The notes under the pieces are model-generated. The model had not been told where the DNA came from. It saw nothing but the letters and a program-made list of their open reading frames with translations, and ran no database searches. A stretch of 29,250 bases of DNA from CAYUXU01 sp964489695. Its GTDB lineage: Bacteria > Bacillota_I > Bacilli_A > Erysipelotrichales > Erysipelotrichaceae. The DNA is taken from the NCBI GenBank assembly GCA_964489695.1, contig CAZAZP010000012.1, positions 1 to 29,250 of the forward strand, in the 5' to 3' direction. Numbering within the stretch: the first letter of the stretch is position 1; every line of letters starts with the position of its first letter. Made by a program: the position numbers and the translations under genes. Positions 16,296 through 23,432 of this stretch are shown here, piece by piece.

Positions 16296-16976
16296 TTATT
16301 CGGTTTTAGCGGGAGCTTTCTTGGCTGCTGGTTTTTTAGCAGCTGGTTTAGCTTCAGCTGTTTTAGCTGGCTTTTTAGCGGCTGGTTTCTTATCAGCCGT
16401 AGTTGAACTAGCAGCTTTTTTCGCAGCGGGTTTTTTAGCAGGTGCTTTAGCTGCGCTCGCTTTAGTAGCTGGTTTCGCGGCTGGCTTTTTAGCTGGTGCC
16501 ACTTCAGCTTCAGTAGCCTTAACATCAGCTTTCTTAGCTGGGGCCTTTTTAACGGCTGGCTTTTCTTCAACCATTACTGGTTCTGCTGCTACTGGTGCTG
16601 GGCTAACGCTTTTAGCGGTAGCTTTGGGAGCTGTTTTAGCTAATCGAACGATTTCACTGAAACCAGCTGGATCATTAATCGCTAATTCACTTAACATCTT
16701 CCGGTTAATTTCGATATTAGCGCGTTTTAAGCCAAACATTAATTCCGAATAACTCATATCATTCATCCGGGCTCCAGCGTTAATTCTGGTAATCCATAAT
16801 TTGCGCATTTCGCGTTTAATCTGACGACGATCACGGTAAGCATAGCGTAAGGAACGCATAACTTGTTCGTGAGCTGTCCGATATAATAAATGTTTCGAGC
16901 CGAAATAACCTTTCGATAATTTCAGTACTTTTTTCCGCCGATTGCGTGATGCCACGCTGTTTTTTACTCTAGGCAT
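16296..16976 (-). CDS. rplT: 50S ribosomal protein L20 with long Lys/Ala/Pro-rich tail
   Basis: L20 binds 23S rRNA early in large-subunit assembly and, in Bacillota and Gammaproteobacteria, represses its own operon. Residues 1-116 are a complete, ordinary L20 (MPRVKNSVASRNRRKKVLKL, then YRDRRQIKREMRKLWI and INAGAR, ending IVRLAKTA). Residues 117-226 are a low-complexity extension of Ala, Lys, Pro, Thr and some Glu, with repeated KKPAAK/KAPAKK units resembling histone H1 or mycobacterial HupB tails. Normal L20 is about 118 residues, so the protein is nearly doubled. The frame is open through the repeats and is followed by the operon terminator, so the tail appears genuinely encoded. It starts 12 bases after rpmI with GGGGAGG. 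Confidence 0.95.
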   Translation of the reverse strand: MPRVKNSVASRNRRKKVLKLSKGYFGSKHLLYRTAHEQVMRSLRYAYRDRRQIKREMRKLWITRINAGARMNDMSYSELMFGLKRANIEINRKMLSELAINDPAGFSEIVRLAKTAPKATAKSVSPAPVAAEPVMVEEKPAVKKAPAKKADVKATEAEVAPAKKPAAKPATKASAAKAPAKKPAAKKAASSTTADKKPAAKKPAKTAEAKPAAKKPAAKKAPAKTE

Positions 16977-16988
16977 GTGCGACCTCCC

Positions 16989-17183
16989 CTAACCTTGAAG
17001 CAGCGACTTGATTCTTTTGAAATCACTGCTGCTGACTAAAGCTGCTTTACGAAGCTTTCTTTTTTGTTTTTGGCTCTTATGTGAGGCAAAGTGTGAAATA
17101 TATGCTCGATTGCGTTTAAATTTTCCACTGCCAGTAACTTTAACCCGTTTGGCTAAAGCTTTTTTTGTTTTCATTTTTGGCAT
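16989..17183 (-). CDS. rpmI: 50S ribosomal protein L35
   Basis: L35 is a small, very basic large-subunit protein. The 64 residues are full length: MPKMKTKKALAKRVKVTGSG, the RNRAYISHFASHKSQKQKRKLRK core and SDFKRIKSLL at the end. It is the middle gene of infC-rpmI-rplT with 12-base gaps on both sides and a GGAGAG ribosome binding site. Confidence 0.97.
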   Translation of the reverse strand: MPKMKTKKALAKRVKVTGSGKFKRNRAYISHFASHKSQKQKRKLRKAALVSSSDFKRIKSLLQG

Positions 17184-17195
17184 GCTCTTCTCTCC

Positions 17196-17726
17196 TTATT
17201 TACTCTTTTTCGGGCTAATAACCACTGACATTGTGTTGCCCTCTAATTTCGGATCTTTTTCCACTTGACCAAGATCCGCTAGTGCCGCAATAAAATCCGT
17301 CATGACCTTTTTACCCACTGCTAAGCGGGTAATCAGTCGACCACGAAAGCGCATATCCGCTTTGACTTTCTGTCCGTCATTTAACCATTTTGACGCTTGA
17401 CGTACCTTAGTCTCAAAATCGTGAAGATCAATGACAGGTGATAAACGTAAAGCTTTGACTTCTGTAACATTTTGATTACGTTTAGCTTCCTTGGTGCGCT
17501 TTTGTAATTCATAGCGGTAACGGCCGTAATCTAACAACTTACAAACCGGTGGCTTCGCTGAGGGTGAAACACAAAATAAATCCAAACCATGACGTTCCGC
17601 TTCAGCTAAAGCTTCATTCCGGCTTTTAATTCCTAATTGTTCACCTTCGGGCCCAATCACTAATACTTCTTTAAAACGGATATTTTCATTGACTAAGTCA
17701 TCCATTGTTGGCTTTCTATTGCTAAT
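17196..17726 (-). CDS. infC: Translation initiation factor IF-3, AUU start
   Basis: IF3 binds the 30S subunit, prevents premature 50S joining and checks start-codon/initiator pairing. I place the start at ATT (17724-17726): AAAGGAGG lies 8 bases before it, whereas the first ATG (17705) is 21 bases further and has no ribosome binding site. An AUU start is the known autoregulatory feature of infC. This gives 176 residues beginning (M)SNRKPTMDDLVNENIRFKEV, close to Bacillus IF3 in length. The N-domain has LGIKSRNEAL and FCVSPSAKPPVCKLLDYGRYRYE, then a basic linker, and the C-domain has HDFETKVRQASKWL, VKADMRFRGR and GNTMSVVISP. It leads the rpmI-rplT operon. Confidence 0.95.
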   Translation of the reverse strand: MSNRKPTMDDLVNENIRFKEVLVIGPEGEQLGIKSRNEALAEAERHGLDLFCVSPSAKPPVCKLLDYGRYRYELQKRTKEAKRNQNVTEVKALRLSPVIDLHDFETKVRQASKWLNDGQKVKADMRFRGRLITRLAVGKKVMTDFIAALADLGQVEKDPKLEGNTMSVVISPKKSK

Positions 17727-17858
17727 AAATCTTTCCTCCTTTTAGCTAAATAAAAAGTGAGTGCGGACACTCACTATCAATAACACTAAAAAAGTTCATA
17801 GCGTTAACCTATTTCCACATAGAAATCAGGTGAGAGTGTCTCTACTTTCTACTATTGC
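17727..17858 (-). promoter_or_regulatory. L20-type autoregulatory leader of infC-rpmI-rplT
   Basis: A ~130-base leader on the minus strand with a terminator hairpin, ACACTCTCAC-type antiterminator strand (17829-17841 region) that can pair with GTGAGTGT of the terminator's 5' arm, and stems in between. This is the layout of the L20 leader of Bacillota, in which L20 binding favours premature termination. Individual stems were paired by eye; the class assignment rests on position and the competing helices. Confidence 0.75.
17751..17775 (-). terminator. Leader terminator upstream of infC
   Basis: Perfect 8-bp stem AGTGAGTG (17768-17775 on minus) / CACTCACT (17756-17763) with a 4-base loop, then TTTTTATTT, located about 24 bases before the IF3 start, so it is conditional rather than a gene end. 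Confidence 0.87.
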
Positions 17859-17864
17859 TTAGTT

Positions 17865-17893
17865 AGTCTAACACGGGTGAAGTAAATTGTCAA
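17865..17893 (-). promoter_or_regulatory. Promoter of infC-rpmI-rplT
   Basis: Consensus -35 TTGACA (17888-17893), 17-bp spacer and TAGACT (17865-17870) on the minus strand; divergent from the proS promoter. Confidence 0.8.
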
Positions 17894-17922
17894 ATCTCTG
17901 ACTAGAGCAACCAGTTAGATTA

Positions 17923-17931
17923 TGGTATAAT
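17923..17931 (+). promoter_or_regulatory. Extended -10 promoter of proS
   Basis: TGG followed by consensus TATAAT (17926-17931), an extended -10 element 28 bases before the proS ATG. No good -35 box at 16-18 bp. Confidence 0.6.
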
Positions 17932-17958
17932 TTTACCACGTAAGTATAAGAGGTAAGT

Positions 17959-19659
17959 ATGAAACTAAAAAACAGTTATTTTTATACATTAAGAGAAAAT
18001 GTTAAGGACGAAGATTCAGTTAGTGGTAACTTATTAAGCCGAGCTGGCATGATTAAGCGTAATTCAGCTGGGATTTATATGTATTTACCCTTAGGTTATC
18101 GGGTTTTAAAGAAAATTGAAAAAATCGTCCGGGAAGAAATGGATCAAGCACGTGCCCAAGAAGTTTTAATGCCGGCCCTGATTCCAGAAGATATCTTTGT
18201 TAAAAGTGGACGCCGAGACGTAATTGGCTCTAGTATGTTTGCTTTAAAAGACCGCTTTGAGAAACCCTTTGTATTAGCCCCGACCCATGAAGAATTGTTC
18301 GCCGTGGCGGCAGGAATGAAAATCCGCTCTTATAAAGATTTACCGTTTAATTTATACCAATTCCAAACTAAATTCCGGGATGAAAAGCGGCCACGCTTTG
18401 GTTTAATTCGGGTAAAAGAATTTATTATGAAAGATGCTTATTCGTTTGACAGCGATTTAGCTGGGTTAGATGTGGCTTACCAAAAGATGTTTGAAGCTTA
18501 TCACCGCGTGTTTCAACGCTTAGATTTAAAGTATTGTGTTGTCCAAGCGGATACAGGTATTATGGGTGGTTTATTATCCGAAGAGTTTCAAGCTTTCAGT
18601 GAAATTGGCGAAGATATTATTGTTTTATGTGATCACTGTGGTTATGCCTCTAACTTAGAAGTTAGCCAATGTGTAAGTGAGACGCACCCAAATAATGAAG
18701 CCTTAGCTGCCAAAGAGAAAATCTTTACACCAGACACTAAAACAATTGAAGAATTAGTGAACTTCTTAGGATTAAGTGCTGATAAATTTGTTAAAACCTT
18801 AATTTATCGGATTGATCAACAATTTGTGGCTTGTTTAGTCCGTGGTGATCGCGAAATTAATGAAACAAAAGTCTTAAAATTATTTAATGGCCATGAAATC
18901 GAATTAGCGAGCGCCGAAGATGTCATAAATTTCACCCATGCTAACGTTGGTTTCGCTGGACCAATTGGTTTAAAATTACCGATTGTAATTGATAATGATG
19001 TGGCCCAACTAAAAAACTTTATTGTTGGAGCGAATGAAACTGACTATCACTACATCAACGTTAACCTAAGTGATTTCAATATTAATCAAATAGCTGATAT
19101 CAAATTAGTGGCCGAACAAGACCCTTGTCCTAATTGTGGGCATCCGTTACACTTTGAAACCGGGATTGAAATCGGTAATACTTTTAAACTAGGTACAAAG
19201 TATTCTCAACTATTAGATCTTTATTATTTGGATGCTAATAATCAACGCCAACCAGTCGTGATGGGTAGTTATGGTTTAGGGCTGGGCCGTTGTTTGGCCG
19301 CGTTAGTCGAACAAAAACATCAAGCCGATAATTTAGTCTTCCCGATGAATGTGGCTCCCTATCAAGTCGCGATTGTAGTAGCTAATTATCAAGATGAGCA
19401 ACAAAATGAAATCGCTGAACAATTATACGACACTTTAACCAAGGCTAAAATTGAGGTTATCCTCGATAACCGATCTGAACGAGCGGGCGTTAAATTTAAA
19501 GATATAGAACTAATTGGGATTCCAATTCGGATTACCGTTGGTAAACATATCGTTGATGAAAAAGTTGAGCTAAAACTCCGTCAAGCAGATAATCAATTAA
19601 TTAAATTGTCAGACGTCTTAAAAGAAGTCCAGCAATTAATACAAAATGAATGGAAATAG
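17959..19659 (+). CDS. proS: Proline-tRNA ligase (bacterial type)
   Basis: ProS charges tRNA-Pro with proline. The 566 residues and the insertion (editing) domain between motifs 2 and 3 identify the bacterial-type enzyme. Landmarks: LLSRAGMIKRNSAGIYMYLPLGYRVL near the N-terminus, LAPTHEE, motif 2 FQTKFRDEKRPRFGLIRVKEF, the insertion domain (about 235-390) with LVRGDREINE and VGANE, motif 3 VMGSYGLGLGRCLAAL and a C-terminal anticodon-binding domain (DNRSERAGVKFKD). Start is the ATG after AGAGGT. Unlike pheS and thrS it has no T-box; the leader is only about 20 bases. Confidence 0.97.
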   Translation: MKLKNSYFYTLRENVKDEDSVSGNLLSRAGMIKRNSAGIYMYLPLGYRVLKKIEKIVREEMDQARAQEVLMPALIPEDIFVKSGRRDVIGSSMFALKDRFEKPFVLAPTHEELFAVAAGMKIRSYKDLPFNLYQFQTKFRDEKRPRFGLIRVKEFIMKDAYSFDSDLAGLDVAYQKMFEAYHRVFQRLDLKYCVVQADTGIMGGLLSEEFQAFSEIGEDIIVLCDHCGYASNLEVSQCVSETHPNNEALAAKEKIFTPDTKTIEELVNFLGLSADKFVKTLIYRIDQQFVACLVRGDREINETKVLKLFNGHEIELASAEDVINFTHANVGFAGPIGLKLPIVIDNDVAQLKNFIVGANETDYHYINVNLSDFNINQIADIKLVAEQDPCPNCGHPLHFETGIEIGNTFKLGTKYSQLLDLYYLDANNQRQPVVMGSYGLGLGRCLAALVEQKHQADNLVFPMNVAPYQVAIVVANYQDEQQNEIAEQLYDTLTKAKIEVILDNRSERAGVKFKDIELIGIPIRITVGKHIVDEKVELKLRQADNQLIKLSDVLKEVQQLIQNEWK

Positions 19660-19678
19660 CTCGTTAACACTGGATTTA

Positions 19679-19706
19679 TTGACTAACCGGTGAATTACGC
19701 TATAAT
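19679..19706 (+). promoter_or_regulatory. Promoter of the frameshifted membrane gene
   Basis: TTGACT (19679-19684), 16-bp spacer, consensus TATAAT (19701-19706), followed by AAAGGAG and ATG at 19734, so the downstream gene is expected to be expressed. Confidence 0.75.
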
Positions 19707-19733
19707 ATTAACAAGGATATAAAGGAGAATAAT

Positions 19734-20487
19734 ATGTCAAATACCCCTACAACTAAGAAAAAAATGACAGAAATTAATCTGGCTGAAGAAAAAAAAGTCT
19801 GATTATAAATTTGTCCCCACCCCCGAAAATAAAAAGAAAGCGACTAACTTACGTTTATTCGCTGCTTTACTTTGGGTAGTCGCGATTGGTCTTGAAATTT
19901 GGGCCATTTTATTATTAAAGAAACCACCGATTAACCTACCAATTATGTTGGGCTTAATCGTTGGTGATGGAATTACCGCCATTATTGGTTCATTACTCTG
20001 GAAACAAGCTAACCGACTAGATCCAGCGTCGGAAAAAGACAAATTCCGTTTCTTTGTTCAAAACCAACTTGGTTTATTGATTACAATTGTAGCCTTCTTC
20101 CCTTTAGTATTACTTATCTTAACTGATAAGAACTTAAAAGGAAAAGATAAAGGTATCTTAGCCGCCGTGGCGATTGCTGTCTTTGCGGTAGCTTCCATCT
20201 TCGGTATTGACTTTAACCCAGCTTCAATTGAAAAATATACTGAAGAAACCTTACGGGTCGAAGAGTTAATGGGCGTTAACGAAGTCTACTGGACAAAAAG
20301 TGGTAAGAAATATCATCTTTATTCAGATTGTTATACGATTAATACTGATAAAACTGATGAAATCTTCAAAGGTACAGTGGCGGATGCTTATGCCCACAAA
20401 CATATTGAGGAACTATGCAAGATTTGTGAAGATCGAGCTGAAAAAGCTAAAGAGTCAGCTTATATTATTCACGTCTTACCTTATTAA
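19734..20487 (+). pseudogene. Membrane protein with C-terminal Cys motif, frameshifted at an A8 run
   Basis: The ATG at 19734 with AAAGGAG reads 22 codons and stops at a TGA (19800-19802). From 19792 the next frame is open to 20487, with no start until 19945. Removing one A from the run at 19789-19796 gives a continuous 250-residue protein: a Lys-rich N-terminus, three or four hydrophobic segments (LRLFAALLWVVAIGLEIWAI; IMLGLIVGDGITAIIG; LLITIVAFFPLVLLIL; ILAAVAIAVFAVASI), and a soluble C-terminus with VYWTKSGKKYHLYSDCYTI and ELCKICED, i.e. C..C..C possibly binding metal. The domain is familiar from Bacillota membrane proteins but unnamed to me. A strong promoter and terminator flank it. It may be a sequencing error, a recent pseudogene, or a gene rescued by slippage. 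Confidence 0.78.
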
Positions 20488-20514
20488 AGCGTAATTAAGC
20501 TTAGTTGAAATTTA

Positions 20515-20547
20515 AAATCCCAGTCGAATTTGACTGGGATTTTTTTA
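20515..20547. terminator. Terminator between the frameshifted gene and thrS
   Basis: Perfect 11-bp stem AAATCCCAGTC (20515-20525) / GACTGGGATTT (20532-20542) with a 6-base loop and a T run on the plus strand. The weaker T tract on the minus strand may also serve thrS, which ends at 20549. Confidence 0.9.
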
Positions 20548-20548
20548 T

Positions 20549-22303
20549 TTATTCTTTATTAACAATCGCTTGATTAAGCTGGGTAATAAATTCAGCTAAA
20601 CCTAATTGACTAGTTTCCTTTTCACCATATTTACGAATGTTGACTAAATTGTGTTCTACTTCTTGATCACCGACCACAATTTGGTACGGAACCTTTTTTA
20701 GTTGTGCTTCCCGTAAGCGATAGCCGAGTTTTTCCGCTCGCCCATCAACGTGGAGCCGGATGCCTAAGGCTTGTAATTGTTTTCCAATCTCACTAGCGTA
20801 AGCTAAGTGTAAAGCTGGATTAACCGGAATAATGATGATTTGTAAGGGAGCCAGCCAAAGCGGGAACGCCCCTTTATACTCTTCAATGAGGTAAGCGGTA
20901 AATCGATCAAAAGTACCTAAGATGGCCCGATGAATTACAATTGGTCGAACTTTCTCACCTTTATCATCAACATAAGTTAAATCGAATTTTTCGGGTAATA
21001 AGAAATCTAATTGGCAAGTAGATAACGTTAATTCATGACCAATCGCAGTATCAATTTGAACATCAAGTTTTGGTCCATAGAAAGCCGCTTCACCAATTTC
21101 TTCATAATATGCTAAACCAAGTTCATCTAAGACTTTGCGTAATTCACTTTCCGCTAAATCCCACATTTCATCATTATCAAAGTATTTTTCTTTGTTGGCT
21201 GGATCGCGTAAAGATAAACGGAATTTATAATTTTTGATTTTAAAATCGCGATAGACATCTAAGATTAAATCTACCACCCCGGCCACTTCACTTTTAATCT
21301 GATCAAAACGAACAAATAAATGGGCATCATTTTGACACATTGCTCGAACGCGTTCTAATCCCAGCACGGCACCACTAGGTTCATAACGATAATCATGGCC
21401 TAGTTCCCCAATTCTAATTGGCAAATCACGATAAGAAACTAGTTTATTTTTATAAATTAACATATGATGCGGACAATTCATCGGCCGTAAGACCATCGCT
21501 TCATTATCCATTTGCATAACTGGAAACATATTTTCTTGATAATGATCCCAATGACCACTAGTTTTATACAGTTCAACTTTCGCAACGGCTGGTGTATAAA
21601 CATGATCATAACCCAGCGCTAATTCTTTATCGGTAATATAACGCTCTAAAATCCGGCGGATGGTTGCTCCATTGGGGAGCCACAAAGGTAAGCCCACCCC
21701 GGCTAATTCATGTTGCATAAAGATGTCTAACTCTTTACCTAATTTCCGGTGGTCACGTTCTTTAGCTTCTTCTAACAGGGCTAGATGTTGCGCTAAACTC
21801 GCTTCATCCGCAAAACAAATGCCATAAATCCGCTGTAACATCTTATTTTTAGCGTCACCCTTCCAATAAGCACCCGCAATCTTTAAGAGTTTAAAGTGTT
21901 TGAGTTCTTTAACGCTAGCCACGTGTGGTCCGCGACATAAATCGACAAAATCACCTTGACGATAAGCGGAGATAACCGTTTCTTTTTCATCCATGTGGTT
22001 AATTAAATCTAGCTTATAAGGATCATCATGAAACATCGCTAACGCTTCCGCTTTACTTAGTTCTTCGCGCGTAATCCGTTTACCATCTTTCGCAATCTTT
22101 TTCATTTCTTTTTCAATCTTAGGTAAATCTTCCTCTTTGATGGAAACATCTCCTAAATCAATGTCGTAATAAAATCCTTCCACGACCACTGGCCCCACCC
22201 AAAACTTAGCTTGCGGATATAAATGTTTTACTGCTTGAGCCATTAAATGGGCACAAGAGTGATTTAAAACATATAATTCCGGATTTTCTTTAATATTAAT
22301 CAT
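20549..22303 (-). CDS. thrS: Threonine-tRNA ligase lacking the TGS domain
   Basis: ThrS charges tRNA-Thr and edits mischarged serine. The 584 residues start almost directly at the editing domain: HSCAH (H15, H19) with C123 and H127 in DLCRGPHVAS complete the editing site. The class II core has the zinc ligands C277 (MNCPHH), H328 (NDAHLF) and H458 (VIHRA), with motif 2 DYRYEPSGA and motif 3 near AILGTFDRF, then a C-terminal anticodon-binding domain (IIIPVNPALH to REAQLKKVPYQIVVGD). The usual ~60-residue N-terminal TGS domain is absent, and it is not a start-site error: AGGAGG and the T-box terminator lie immediately upstream of this ATG. Confidence 0.97.
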   Translation of the reverse strand: MINIKENPELYVLNHSCAHLMAQAVKHLYPQAKFWVGPVVVEGFYYDIDLGDVSIKEEDLPKIEKEMKKIAKDGKRITREELSKAEALAMFHDDPYKLDLINHMDEKETVISAYRQGDFVDLCRGPHVASVKELKHFKLLKIAGAYWKGDAKNKMLQRIYGICFADEASLAQHLALLEEAKERDHRKLGKELDIFMQHELAGVGLPLWLPNGATIRRILERYITDKELALGYDHVYTPAVAKVELYKTSGHWDHYQENMFPVMQMDNEAMVLRPMNCPHHMLIYKNKLVSYRDLPIRIGELGHDYRYEPSGAVLGLERVRAMCQNDAHLFVRFDQIKSEVAGVVDLILDVYRDFKIKNYKFRLSLRDPANKEKYFDNDEMWDLAESELRKVLDELGLAYYEEIGEAAFYGPKLDVQIDTAIGHELTLSTCQLDFLLPEKFDLTYVDDKGEKVRPIVIHRAILGTFDRFTAYLIEEYKGAFPLWLAPLQIIIIPVNPALHLAYASEIGKQLQALGIRLHVDGRAEKLGYRLREAQLKKVPYQIVVGDQEVEHNLVNIRKYGEKETSQLGLAEFITQLNQAIVNKE

Positions 22304-22319
22304 TATTAAGTCCTCCTAT

Positions 22320-22342
22320 AAAAAAACACCCATCAAGGGCGT
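22320..22342 (-). terminator. Conditional terminator of the thrS T-box
   Basis: Minus-strand ACGCCC (22337-22342) and GGGTGT (22326-22331) with a 5-base loop and a T run (22320-22326), 17 bases before the thrS start codon. Confidence 0.85.
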
Positions 22343-22511
22343 ATGAACGCGGTACCACCTAAATTTATACCTCAGCGTGATAACGGTACTACCGAATGAC
22401 CATTGCCTGTCATTAGCTACTAAGGAGTAAAGCTTAGCAGTTTGCATAGTTTGCACCAACCACTATGTCTCTTTTTTCAAACAAAACTAACTTCTTGTCT
22501 TAGATTATCGC
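22320..22511 (-). promoter_or_regulatory. T-box leader of thrS
   Basis: The T-box core AGGTGGTACCGCGT is at 22347-22360 on the minus strand, followed by a terminator. Upstream, stem I can be drawn with the helices CTAAG/CTTAG, AAGTTAG/CTAAgCTT and GTTTG/CAAAC and an apical CATAGT/ACTATG helix. The internal loop above the basal helix contains the Thr codon ACT at 22426-22428, my candidate specifier; this assignment is less secure than in the pheS leader. Leader start is estimated from the promoter. Confidence 0.9.
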
Positions 22512-22517
22512 GTCTTT

Positions 22518-22546
22518 AATATAATACTTATCTCGCTACCTGTCAA
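22518..22546 (-). promoter_or_regulatory. Promoter of thrS
   Basis: Consensus -35 TTGACA (22541-22546), 17-bp spacer and TATATT (22518-22523) on the minus strand, placed right after the stop of the upstream phosphatase gene. Confidence 0.8.
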
Positions 22547-22556
22547 GTTTACCAGT

Positions 22557-23390
22557 TTAGATAAACCCGTATTTCTTTAAGCCTAAGACAATGCCATTAT
22601 CATTATGCGAACTCGTCACAAAGTCAGCGATATCTTTTAAATCTTGGGCCGCATTACCCATTGCAACTCCGATATCCGCAAACTCTAAGAGTGATAAATC
22701 ATTATGGCCATCCCCAAAAGCAATAATTGAAGTTGGTTGCCAGCCTTTTAAAGCTAAGACTTTTTGTAGGGTTGCCCCTTTATCCATGCCATAAGCGGTA
22801 TATTCAAAAGCAAACGGCGTAGTTAGCATCCCATAAGCAAAACTTTTAACGGGCGCTAAGAGTTCAGCTTGTTTCCCTTGAATATATTCTGGTTGGCCAA
22901 TGCATAAAATCTTATATAAGGGAAAATCCACGAAATTAGCCAGATCTTTGATTTCCTTGCTTTCTAAATTATAAGTTTTCTCGCCAAAATTAACCCCATA
23001 AGTTAAGACTAAATTAAATATTTCATGCATCCGAGTTTGATCACTTGTATAGGAAAACTTATTATCAGTGACTAAAGTTACAACGTCAAAGTTTTGTAAG
23101 TGTTTAAGTATTTGTTTAGTTTCATTCGCTTTTAGTGGATGGTCATGTAAGACTTCTTGACTTTCGACATCCATAGCATAGGCCCCATTCGTTGAGATAA
23201 TTACCCCATGGTGTTGGTCCATCGTTAACTCATGGGCATATGGCAACGTCTCTCGGGGATAACGACCAGAAGCTAAGACAATCGTTGCCCCATTAACTTG
23301 GGCTTTAATTAAAGTAGCTTTCGTTTCTTCACTAATCACATAATGTTTATTTAATAAAGTTCCATCCATATCTAAAACAATTAATTTCAT
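22557..23390 (-). CDS. Cof-type HAD superfamily phosphatase
   Basis: A 277-residue haloacid dehalogenase-fold phosphatase of the Cof/YidA type, cytosolic and usually acting on sugar phosphates, flavin mononucleotide or similar small metabolites. Motif I is LDMDGTLL (D7 nucleophile, D9), motif II SGR (41-43), motif III lysine K204 in MDKGATL, motif IV GDGHNDLSLL (226-235). Between motifs II and III lies the large C2 cap. The start has AAGGTGG upstream. It follows the adenine deaminase gene by 42 bases in the same direction, and probably shares its transcript. The substrate cannot be predicted. Confidence 0.93.
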   Translation of the reverse strand: MKLIVLDMDGTLLNKHYVISEETKATLIKAQVNGATIVLASGRYPRETLPYAHELTMDQHHGVIISTNGAYAMDVESQEVLHDHPLKANETKQILKHLQNFDVVTLVTDNKFSYTSDQTRMHEIFNLVLTYGVNFGEKTYNLESKEIKDLANFVDFPLYKILCIGQPEYIQGKQAELLAPVKSFAYGMLTTPFAFEYTAYGMDKGATLQKVLALKGWQPTSIIAFGDGHNDLSLLEFADIGVAMGNAAQDLKDIADFVTSSHNDNGIVLGLKKYGFI

Positions 23391-23432
23391 ATTCCACCTT
23401 TTTTAACCTACAAAGTTGATTATAACACATTC

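Noticed and set aside
16235..16570. Open frame of 111 codons on the minus strand, rich in Lys/Leu/Gln
   Set aside because: It is a shifted reading of the repetitive rplT tail and crosses the rplT terminator.
16321..16752. Plus-strand open frame of 143 codons, Ala/Gly/Phe-rich
   Set aside because: It is the antisense of the Lys/Ala/Pro repeats of rplT; no RBS, and the apparent hydrophobicity comes from complementing Lys and Pro codons.
19800..19802. TGA as a tryptophan codon in the frameshifted gene
   Set aside because: Reading through gives a TAA two codons later, and other genes here clearly end at TGA in ATGA overlaps, so the code is standard.
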